From contig JAMQCK010000542.1 of the NCBI GenBank assembly GCA_024196135.1, forward strand, positions 1-20,395: DNA of 20,395 nucleotides. The letters run 5' to 3'. Positions 1 through 8,159 of this stretch are shown piece after piece. The notes under the pieces were generated by a model that searched no databases, was not told the DNA's origin, and saw nothing but the letters and a program-made list of their open reading frames with translations. The translations under genes were made by a program, and so were the position numbers. The stretch comes from Pleurotus ostreatus/Saccharomyces cerevisiae fusant. Lineage: Eukaryota; Opisthokonta. Each line of letters opens with the position of its first letter. Position 1 is the first letter of the stretch.

Positions 1-1701
1 TCTTCGGCAATTGCCGCTCCGCATGATCTGTCACGGTTCGACTTGATGATCCTGCGCCTACTATCTCGCAGCTTCATAGTTCATAGCAAAACATAGGTAG
101 ACCATCGATACACCTATGACACTGACATAGCTAAGCTCGGGCCGGTTCTTCATTAGGTGCTCATCGAGGCCCTCCATACTGACGCTGTTCAGCACAGTTC
201 ATTCAAGTCTATTAGCCATGCGCAGACCTCATGTAGATCATACCTTGATTGTGTTCTCGGCGAGGCACTTTCATCTGAGCTTGATATGAGCAGTACAGAC
301 ACGTCGATTGGGGGCGACATGCCTCGTGCGACGACGATAAACATAGCTTCAAGTTCAGACAGCTTGTGAGATGAACACTTAACTGGCGATTAATATACTG
401 GATCGAGAGCTGTTACTGGAGGGCGCGGGAGACGCAGTGGTAAGAGCTACATACGAGCTGTGTTTGGCTAGAGAGAAGATGAGGCCTTGAGGATAACAAC
501 GTTATCGGGCGTGGTGACCGATGGTCCTCGCTCGGCAATTGCCGTCGTCGACTTGGCTCACGCCACCAACTCGTGTTCGCGTCCCCCGACCTCAATGCTG
601 CGGGAGAAGCTCATTCGATCTCTCATCGCGCTCCAGCCGCACTCACGAGACTTACTCTGCCGATAAGCAGACGCCACGCAGGGATATAAAGGACAATCCG
701 GACTCTCTTCTTGCTCTCATCCTCAGGCAGTTTGCCGCAGCGCTCGATCCGTACAGGGATCAGCCCACCTTCTCGAGCCCCTCCGCTACGCTGTTCTTGT
801 CTTTTGACGAGGACTATGCGACGGAGAAGACATCGGCCATCGTCTTGATCTTCTCCCACGATGCGACACCGGGCTCGTCCTGGTCGGTCTGTCTACACGA
901 TTAACTTCGTCGATGCCGGTGCTGCCGTGGGTGCAACCAGGAGCTTGGCCCGAGAAGCGCTTTGTCCACCCAAAAAGTGGGCCCAAACGCACTGCCGGGT
1001 TGCGCTTCCTTGTATCGCTCCTTTTCGGGCGTGCTTGGCTTGGCCCGTTGACTTCTCCTTGTTCTGCCTCAGCGCGGGCTGGGACCAGACCTTGAAGAGG
1101 CTTCTGGCTAGGTCATGCTCGCTCGGGCTGGGGGGATGCAGGGAAGCCCGGCTCGCTGGTGCATTTGGGCTCTATTTGGACAGCACACTTCAGATGGGCT
1201 TTGCTCCTGCCATCGGCATCGGCGCGTCGTGTGCAGACTTGGTCGTCTTCATTATGGAGACGATATCGCGTTCAAAGAGAGGGACGGCGACTGCTGATGT
1301 CCACCTTGCGGCGTATGCAGCTATGTGCTGCGTACTTGTCCGGCCTACAGGCACTGCACGCAGTGTCTAATTTTTGGGAAAGCCCTCCGGGACTATCAAT
1401 GAAAGTGTAGTGCGGCAATGTAGTAGATTAGTTGAGCTCTGTATATGTATATTCTATACTTCCACGACTTCCGCCCGCAAGTAAAGGGGACGTGGAGGTC
1501 CGAAGGACTTTGCGCGTACCTTTGTGGGTCCAGCAAACGTGCAAATCGCGTGGCGACCATGCATCGCCGGTGGCGCCTTACATCATCAAACAACAAGAGA
1601 TGCTCCTCGTGGCGCGCTACTTGAATGCTTCTATTGCCAGTTCAACATGAGCCCAAATCTATACACCGCTTTCTTTCGACCACCATCACCAGCTGCCTCC
1701 C
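1..1701. other. Stretch without a supportable gene
   Basis: Several short open frames exist on both strands (the longest are at 521-904 and 861-1370 on +), but they overlap one another, have no recognisable domain and no coherent splice pattern. I do not call a gene here. The right end, roughly from 1440 on, probably contains the promoter and 5' leader of the next gene. A 12-bp palindrome CGGCAATTGCCG occurs at both 5-16 and 533-544. An imperfect palindrome GATAAC-AAC-GTTATC lies at 492-506. A TATA-like string sits near 684. Confidence 0.5.
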
Positions 1702-3950
1702 ATGGTGCGTAGAGCGACTGTAGAAGAGGTTAGCTTGGACATCCTTTCCTCTGATTTACAATATCAATCTCAGCGTATTGTCAGGACGAAGAGCCGCCCG
1801 AATCCGGCGCTAGACACGTCGCGCATGATAGCAGCTCTCCACCAGATACTCACAGGAGAATCCTCAAGAAGCACCCCCATGACCATAGCTATGACCATGG
1901 ACATGCACAGACTCGAAGCGAGAGCACCATCAGCTTTCCTCGCCCACCCTCTGCAGCGAAGGAGCAGCCGCGCGCTTCCTCAGGCAAAGTTCGCAGCCTG
2001 ATGGACCGCCTCCGCAGCGCGTCGCTGTCCATCACGTGGGCGGAGAACGAGCACAAAGCTGCGCGCCCGAGTGGGCCGAGTGGACTGCAGCAGGCCTTCC
2101 GCTCGGCGTGGAAGCGCGCGGTGGCGCTGTCGGGGCGGCATACGCCGAATTCGAATGCGGAAGCGAGAGCTGGACCCACGGTCATTAGGACGCCGATGGA
2201 GGCGTTCGCTGACGATGCCTCGCTAGCAGCTACGCTGACGATTCCTCCGCCTATGGGGCGGGCGCGCTCGCAGTCGGAGAGTGCGCCGCGGACGACCGTG
2301 TTTCCAACGAATGATCAAACTACAGGTCTGCCTCTGATGACTTCGAATGGCCCTACTATCGTTCGAACTGCAGAGGAAGCGTTCTCGCCAGAGAAGAGCG
2401 ACCCCACTTCTCAGGCGCCTGTGTCGAAGCGACCTGGGATACGCTTGAAGCGCTCGCTGACGCTGCCGCCTCTACGCATCACCTCTAGGACTGCAAAGAA
2501 CGCAGCGCCAGCGCCAGCCGAACCACATACATCTCTTCCGGCTCGGAATGTCGACCGCGCCAGCAGGCAACCGCGCTCCGGACCTACTTCCTCTCGGAAA
2601 TCCATGGCTCCTGGTCCACCTTTAGGCGAAGCCGCTCCGACGTCGCGTCCCGCAGTGCGAAGGCACAGCACGCCCCCATCCGAAATTGCGGCGCGCAAAA
2701 CCCCCACGGCTGGTCATCCGGCCTCGAGGGCGACTCATTTGCCTTCCGTCTCGGCTCGACAACCTGCTGGCACCGCACCAAGACCACGCCCGACGTCTAC
2801 CAGCAGACAGCGAACGCCAGAGCCTCGTCCTGGGCGAAGTGCAGAAGTCCAACCGGGCCGAGCTGCAGAGACACGACCTGGTCGAACTCCGGAACCACGT
2901 CCAGGTCGAACTGCAGAGCCCCAACTTGGTCACCGGCCCCGACAAGCCAACGGGCCTCCCGTCGATGCAACCTTACTGGCGCCTGCAGCGAGGCGCGCGA
3001 GCATCGCGAGAACACGTGAAGCACCTACGCGCGAGTCGAGCAGGCCTCTGGCGCATGCAGCGACGGTTACCGGGATGCGGCTGGATCCTACCTCCCGACC
3101 GGGACCAGAGGCTACTTCTCGTGCCGATGCTCATTCTCAAGCGTATCTGGTTGCTTCCTCCCAGCTGCATGCCGCTGCTCCACCACACTCACGCCCAGTC
3201 GCTGTTCCCCAACCGACATCGCGACCGGCGCGTCGAGAAATGCCGCCTACAGCAGCGCACACTCGAGCGACCGCATACGCGCCGCAAACCCCCAAGGTCA
3301 CCTCCCCACTACGCCGGGCTTCCACAACAGCCCATCCACCGTCCGGCGCGACAGCATACCCTCACTCGTTAGCAGCCGCGGCCCCGTCCTCGCGGCCCAG
3401 GACACGCGTGCCCGAGCCTTCTCTCGTGATGCGCCCTTCTGCCGAGCCCGCGCCGACGCATGCGAGAACTCAGCCTTCGCCGTCGCCAGCGAGGAATCCG
3501 TCGCCCGCGAGAGCTCGACCTCCGCCGACGGGCGCAGGAACCCAGACTGCACCATCACTTCCCAGAACGCAGCCGACGTCGGCGAGAACCCAGCCTGCAC
3601 CATCGCCCGCGAGAACTCAGGCTGCGCCGTCGGCGACGAGGGTCCCAGGCGCGTATAGTTCGGCTCCGGCGGCTGGTGTGCATGCGCCGAGAGGGAGGCC
3701 AGTCGCGGCTAGTCATGATGCGCGAACAGCGGCGGCTGCTGCAACTGCCAGTGCTGTGCAACCCCCGACCGCGCGAGCAGATGTGCACGCGTCGAGGGGG
3801 CGTGCGACTGGGCATCCTCCGGGGGCGAGAACAACTGAACAACATTCGCGAGCAGCTGCATATACCTCGACGAAACCCTCAGCGATCCCTACACCTGCAT
3901 GTGCGAAGCCCGTGAGGAAAGCACGGCATCGGTCGACGGGGGAACCATGA
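1702..3950 (+). CDS. Disordered Pro/Ala/Arg/Ser/Thr-rich repeat protein
   Basis: Not recognised; function unknown. The frame is open without a stop from 1755 to TGA 3948-3950. An uninterrupted ATG-started frame begins at 2001 (649 aa). Coding character clearly extends upstream: a His-rich stretch (KKHPHDHSYDHGH) and a Ser/Pro stretch are read in frame from 1785. The position 1785 follows a good acceptor (TATTGTCAG). The best start I see is ATG 1702-1704 in CCCATGG, followed at once by donor GTGCGT, giving exon 1 of one codon, an 80-bp intron 1705-1784 and about 722 aa. This start is inference. No signal peptide, membrane segment or folded domain is visible. Internal repeats: a duplicated motif (GPTVIRTPMEAF near 2172; GPTIVRTAEEAF near 2349), five 8-residue PGR units at 2817-2936, and RTQPxPSPA-type repeats at about 3462-3640. 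Basic and proline-rich composition suggests a scaffold or nucleic-acid-associated disordered protein, but nothing proves that. Confidence 0.6.
2817..2936 (+). repeat. Five tandem 24-bp coding repeats (8-aa PGR units)
   Basis: Five in-frame 24-bp units encode PEPRPGRS, AEVQPGRA, AETRPGRT, PEPRPGRT and AEPQLGHR. The last unit has lost the PGR core. The units differ by substitutions at both DNA and protein level, so the array is not newly formed, and the reading frame is kept across all copies. This is the best-ordered element in an otherwise low-complexity protein. Confidence 0.8.
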
Positions 3951-4578
3951 AGGTCTCACACAACTAACCTACGGAAGTCCTTAAAACCACTGTACCCATG
4001 TCATTTATTGTGCATATCTAACACCACTCTTACTTTGTACTTCAACACACTATGGTGTGTATACCCTCGCCTTGCAGATCGTGCCACATTCGCAACCCAT
4101 CACGGTGAGTTCGAGGTATCCGGTGGGTCACTCTCGCTATGGATGGCGTCAAGCTCGCTCGTTTGCAACCGTCTTTGATGGTGAAGAATGCATGTCAGAA
4201 TACGAATGCATACGATGTCCTCAATAACGGCCATGTGAGCTCAGACAGAAGGGAAAGCACGTTCGCGGCGGCGAACGCGCGAAGCTGTACGGCGTATGCG
4301 GGAAGCGGCGAGGCCCGTGCGCAAATGGGTGAGATGCATTGCGTGAAGAGAAGAGATGCATTGCGTGAAGAGAAGAGATGCATTGCGTGAAGAGAAGAGA
4401 TGCATTGCAGGAGACGACAAGATGGATGCAAGAAACTATAGTACAACGACGAACGGGCATCGTTCCAAGCAGGACAAACTGGGTATGCGGCTAAGGGACT
4501 GCGTACGTCCTCCACACTGCGCTATGGGACTAGGTGCGTCCTCCCCACAGCGCTGCGAGGTGCGTTCTCGCAGCGGAA
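3951..4578. other. Intergenic region between convergent genes
   Basis: This stretch holds the 3' ends of the disordered-protein gene (+) and the DUF3602 gene (-). It contains the 22-bp tandem array described separately. Short frames here (for example 4139-4390 on +) arise largely from the repeat and its complement. I see no gene. Confidence 0.6.
4331..4408. repeat. 22-bp tandem repeat, about 3.5 identical copies
   Basis: Three perfect copies start at 4331, 4353 and 4375, followed by a 12-bp partial copy at 4397-4408. The unit starts GAGATGCATTGC and ends GTGAAGAGAA. The length of 22 is not a multiple of three and the copies are identical, so this is a young noncoding minisatellite rather than a coding repeat. 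There are no spacers between copies, which excludes a CRISPR-type array. Confidence 0.95.
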
Positions 4579-5429
4579 TCACCTCGTCACGGACGAGCTC
4601 GAGCCATTCTCTTGTGGCCTGTCGAGCGTCTTCGACCGCGACGCGCTGATGTTGCCGGCACCGCCCCGTCCTGTTGAGTAGATCTGGGGGATGGAGTCAG
4701 CCACGTCTATCCTGTGTGCCTATACCGTCCGCAAGCCGTCACGCATCCCATAGGCCACGGACACTATAGCGAGCGAGCTCGAGCTCACCTTATCCTGCCT
4801 CCTCCCCCTCGCCTGGTACACCAGCGCGTCCTCCAACTCCTCCGCCGCGCTCGACGGGTTCGCACCGGGCGTCCTGTATATCGGCCTCCCCCTCCCATCG
4901 CACAGCGTCGCGTCGTCGTCCTTCGAAGGGTGCACGACTAGTCGTGCAATATTACCCGCGCCGCCACGGCCAGTGGAGTACGCTGTCCGATTTTGTCTGC
5001 CCCGAGCTGCCAGCTCTTCCTCTTCTCGAGCCTCGGCTGGCGACAGTGCTGGGCGCGCAGGCCCTATGTTCCCCGCGCCACCTCGCCCCGTGGAGTGCTG
5101 TTCATAGGGTCAGAAAGGGTACTTGGCAGGGGGGGTAGGGATCGGCGGGGGAATAGACGTTGACCAGGGGAGTAGACGTGCAATAATCGAGGGAGCGGTG
5201 TGTATGGTGGCAAACAAGATAGAAGACTCACCACTGCATTCGTCTGCAATGACGAGCCTTCGGGTGTCCCCTCAAGTTCTGAACCCGATGGGCGACCGGT
5301 GAAGGCGCGGCGGATCTTCTCGGCGAGGGACTGCGAACGAGAGCGTTGGGGGCCGTTGATAGAGTCGGTGGACTGCGAGGGGCTGCCACCAGACGCCTTG
5401 GACGTGGTGGATGGGGTGTAGCGGGGCAT
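4579..5429 (-). CDS. DUF3602 / Par32-like protein with three GRGGAGN motifs
   Basis: Three exons on the minus strand (5429-5232, 5097-4789, 4683-4579), all joined by phase-0 introns, encode 203 aa. Start ATG 5429 is in a good context (CCCACCATGCC). The upstream in-frame ATG at 5669 would add 80 residues without coding character. The N-terminal 66 residues are Ser/Thr-rich with a basic patch (LAEKIRRAFTGR). The signature is STGRGGAGNI, present three times: at the start of exon 2 (about residue 68), mid exon 2 (about residue 107) and at the start of exon 3 (about residue 171). This matches the fungal DUF3602 family. The yeast member Par32/Amu1 carries four such motifs and inhibits Mep ammonium transporters under TORC1-Npr1 control. 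A role in nutrient-signalled transporter control here is inferred from that family. No membrane segment or enzyme motif is seen. An 18-bp palindrome lies inside exon 2. Confidence 0.85.
4931..4948. repeat. Perfect 18-bp palindrome inside DUF3602 exon 2
   Basis: TGCACGACTAGTCGTGCA is its own reverse complement. It lies directly downstream of the second GRGGAGN motif, in the coding part reading A-R-L-V-V-H. It may be chance, a protein-binding site, or a structured mRNA element. Confidence 0.9.
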
Positions 5430-5628
5430 GGTGGGCGTTATGAGGTATGCTGATGCTGGAATGGAAGTCGCGCAAATGGTATTTGAGGCTCCCGAGTATG
5501 TATGGCGTGCGGCGAATACGGGATGGCGCGTAGAAGTCCCGGTGCGGTTCCCCTGTGTAAGTTCCAAGTGTTGTCCGGCAGACAAACGCGTCGATGAAGA
5601 GAGCGACGCGCCAAGCTCTAACCGCGCC

Positions 5629-5636
5629 TTTATATG
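5629..5636 (-). promoter_or_regulatory. TATA-like element upstream of the DUF3602 gene
   Basis: Read on the minus strand the sequence is CATATAAAGGC, a good TATA match about 200 bp upstream of ATG 5429. The leader would then be roughly 170 nt. There is no other evidence for the transcription start. Confidence 0.4.
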
Positions 5637-5719
5637 AGGAGGCCCCGCCTGGTCACGCACCCCATACACGTACAGCGAGGCGTCGCCGCGGCGGCGTGCG
5701 CGTCATGTCAAGAGCTCAC

Positions 5720-5741
5720 GAGCACGCGCGCTCGCGTGCTC
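5720..5741. repeat. Inverted repeat, 9-bp arms, 4-nt loop
   Basis: GAGCACGCG and CGCGTGCTC flank CGCT. The arms pair perfectly and are GC-rich. The element lies about 90 bp upstream of the TATA-like element of the DUF3602 gene, so it could be an upstream activator-type site, or chance in GC-rich DNA. Confidence 0.6.
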
Positions 5742-6414
5742 CCGCACAACATTCCACCTGCGACGCGCCGTGCTAGTCGCCTGACTATATGCAGGGTCGC
5801 GGCGAAGGGGCGGCAGGAACAAGCTGCAGTATGTGGCGGGGGAAGGCAAGCCGGCGAACGACCTGATCGGGCTGCCTGACGCGCTCCCGCTCAATGCAGT
5901 TATGGCCATGGCCAACTGGTGCGGTCGGATGGAAGCTTGCGCGTTGGTCCTCCCGACGCGCGTGATGCATAGTCCGGGGAGACCTGCGAGGCTGCGGGGA
6001 AGCTTTTGAGGTTTTTCTGGGGTAGCACGTTTCTCAACTTCGCAGGTAGGCCAAGTGAATATTGGAGGGCCTCGAAGAGAAAGAACAAGCCTGCAACGCT
6101 ATGCACAAACGCGACTTGTCTGACGAACAACAGCCAAGCGCCTTGCGACATGAGACTCAGAGGAAGGACAAGATGCTTCACCGATGGCGACACGCCCGTA
6201 CTAGGTTTAGGACCATGCCACAGCTCCGTCAAGCTGTACGCCAACTCTTCCACGATGCAATGCGCACACCTGCCTACCCGCCAACTACCCGCGCTCACTT
6301 GCGTCCGAGCCTCGGTCTAGCTGCGAGTATAGCAAGAAGGACGGCATCATGAAGTTCATCTATCGAGGATCCTCCGCTACGCGCCCTAATTATGGGCCTT
6401 TGAGGCCAAATATG

Positions 6415-6523
6415 CGTTATGAAGTGGCCTTCTGCGCGTTATGAGGCGTCCTTCTGCGCATTGTGGAACGTCCTTCTGCGCATCATGGACCGTCCTTCTG
6501 CACATAATGAAGGCGCCTTGCTG
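6415..6523. repeat. Second 22-bp tandem array, diverged
   Basis: About five consecutive units of 22 bp start at 6415, 6437, 6459, 6481 and 6503. The best-kept part is GTCCTTCTGCGCAT with ATGA/ATGG between copies, and the fifth unit is degenerate. The period is not a multiple of three. There are no spacers. It is older than the identical 22-bp array at 4331 and has a different consensus. Confidence 0.85.
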
Positions 6524-6562
6524 TACGCTGGACGGCATGGGTGTCAAACACAGTGCAGAGAA

Positions 6563-6634
6563 GGCCCTAGCAATTGTGGGGTCGAAGGTCCTGGTAGAAA
6601 CCGGGGAAAAGGTCCTGGTAGAAACTGGGGAGAA
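6563..6634. repeat. 24-bp tandem array, three copies
   Basis: Units lie at 6563-6586 (diverged), 6587-6610 and 6611-6634 (two near-identical copies, core GGTCCTGGTAGAAAC). On + in the frame of the ORF at 6441-6707 it reads VLVETGEK twice. It is open in several frames on both strands, so coding is not established. Confidence 0.85.
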
Positions 6635-7445
6635 GCTCGGGTTTGCAAGGAAGCGAAGACGACGTGCCCGACGGCGAGAGGAAGTGAGGCAACTAGACTG
6701 TGTATGATGGCGTACGGTTGCACGATCACGAGGGCAACAGCAGGTGAGTGTGGAAGACGCGGTCACGGACGTGGCTCGTACTCAGACCGCGAAGGTGACC
6801 GTGTTGTAGTACTTCTTTTCTGCAAGGTGAAGCTGATTAGGTATGACTGGTTGAGCAGTGAGTCATGAGCATACGCAAGTCATGAGCCGACTGCACTCAC
6901 CCTCCCCTCAAAGCACAAACTAGATCTCGAAGAGACTTGCCAGGTTCGGCAAAAGATTGCAGCACCAAAAGTAAGTCAAGGTCAGTGAGGTCGGTCTTCA
7001 AAGTCCAACGCAAGCAGCAAGGAGGGGAACGGAGGAAAGTGCAAAATGGTACGTGCCATGGTGGAAGACTCATACCGCGAACAACACGAAGATCAACCTT
7101 GCGGTAGACGGGTAGATCCGAATGCTCCATCGGGGTAGGAGTACAAGGAGGTACTGAACACGCAAAGGCAGAGCTTATTGAAGCGATCGTCGACGCCCGC
7201 TGAACAAGCATTCTTCGCTTAAGCAGGCACTGCGGAAGGCGTTAGACTCTGCATGAGCAAAAGAAGATGAGAGAGACGCACTGAAAGTCCAAGGACATCA
7301 ACTCCCCGACACGAAACTTGCAGTATGGCGAGGCGTTATTTCCAGGAGTTGCAACTTGCAGCAGAGAGGACTCGCAACGGATGGAAGGTATCACGACAAA
7401 TAAGAGGACCCGCAGCGAGTAGATGGTGTCAATGATCATTCTGCT

Positions 7446-7975
7446 CTATTTGCTATCCTCTGACGCGTCTGGGGATATCAAGCCTGCGCTAGAACTCTTC
7501 GAGTGCGCCTTGAGCGCGTCGGCGGCCTCTGCCTTGGCGTTGATGACCATCTGGTTGCGGACGGTTTCCTGGCGGGCAATCTGAGAGGGTAAGACATGGT
7601 CAGCTTCCCGCCTGGTCGGAGAAGTATGGCGGTGCAAGCAGAGGCGAGGGGTAGATGAGGAAGACGCACCTCCTTCGTGCGGTGCAAGCACTCAAAGTAG
7701 TCGTCCGAAGCGGGTCTGCACTTTGTCGGGAGGTCTGTCCGGGTGTAGCACTACAGTCATGGGTCAGCTAGAGAAATTGGAGGAGGGCGCACTGCGCACC
7801 TTGAGGAATTCCTGCCAGTACGGGTAGCACCGGCCCCGGCCTGCACATTCCAGTCAGTCCCGAGACGCCTTCTTCCAATTCGTCCAACCGCACCTCCGCC
7901 TTCAGCCGCGTAACCAGACTGGAGCCCTCGTCAGCATCCATGCAACCCTTTCTCATCGCCCTCACTCACCGCCAT
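7446..7975 (-). CDS. Mitochondrial complex I subunit, NDUFS5 type (twin CX9C)
   Basis: Five exons on the minus strand (7975-7970, 7918-7894, 7840-7800, 7750-7670, 7580-7446) encode 95 aa. The first coding exon is only ATG GCG. The spliced protein begins MASGYAAEGGGRGRCYPYW. Four cysteines at residues 15, 25, 35 and 45 form a CX9C...CX9C pair in the context RCYPYWQEFLKC and KCRPASDDYFECLH, the signature of the NDUFS5 / fungal 15-kDa-class accessory subunit of NADH:ubiquinone oxidoreductase. In that family the protein has no cleaved presequence, is imported into the intermembrane space by oxidative folding (Mia40 route) and sits on the membrane arm of complex I. The length matches the family (about 90-110 aa). 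The C-terminal tail is helical and polar, ending Ser/Asp-rich. All introns have canonical ends and CTGAC-like branch sites. It is divergent from the Get5-like gene. Confidence 0.9.
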
Positions 7976-8159
7976 AGTTCTCGGTGATAGTCTCGGGGTG
8001 AAAGACAGAAAACGACGAGCACGCCGGTCACGCGCGCGGCATCACGCCGTTACCGCCGGTCACGCCTCCGCCCAATAGTGACGCGCGCCATTGTTCTCGG
8101 GCGCAGGTCGTGTCCTCCTCATTGTCGCTTTCCACGACTACCGAACTCAACTGCCCACC
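7976..8159. promoter_or_regulatory. Shared divergent promoter, complex I subunit / Get5-like
   Basis: Only 184 bp separates the two start codons, so both genes must draw their leaders and core promoters from this GC-rich segment. No TATA box is visible on either strand. Direct repeats of the type GCCGGTCACGC occur around 8022-8033 and 8053-8067 and could be a common factor site. Confidence 0.6.

Larger units (their letters stand above)
5430..7445. other. 2-kb gene-poor region
   Basis: The left end carries the DUF3602 promoter and the right end the 3' untranslated part of the complex I gene. In between I find two tandem-repeat arrays (6415-6523 and 6563-6634) and one hairpin, but no convincing gene. 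Candidate frames at 5900-6298 (-), 6419-6868 (+), 6386-6766 (-) and 6897-7211 (-) have no recognised domain. Those across the arrays are kept open by repeat composition. The minus-strand frame 7211-6897 (104 aa) is the least implausible, with a donor-like GTATGAG at 7075, but it lacks a matching acceptor. Confidence 0.5.

Noticed and set aside
521..1370. Overlapping plus-strand frames of 127 and 169 aa
   Set aside because: There is no domain, no shared splice pattern and no coding bias I can recognise. A faint resemblance of one segment to NACHT-type proteins was too weak to report.
2686..3372. 228-aa frame overlapping the disordered protein
   Set aside because: It is a shifted reading of the same Arg/Pro-rich repeats. 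The frame of the long ORF is continuous on both sides, so a frameshift is not needed.
4331..4408. CRISPR-like array
   Set aside because: The copies are directly adjacent without spacers, and the genome is eukaryotic.
5430..5669. 80-residue N-terminal extension of the DUF3602 protein
   Set aside because: The TATA-like element and leader fall inside it, and the conserved protein starts at the ATG in good context at 5429.
6897..7211. Candidate spliced minus-strand gene
   Set aside because: A donor at 7075 and pyrimidine-rich stretch looked like an intron, but the expected acceptor reads GCTGCAATC, without AG. The remaining 104-aa frame is unassigned.
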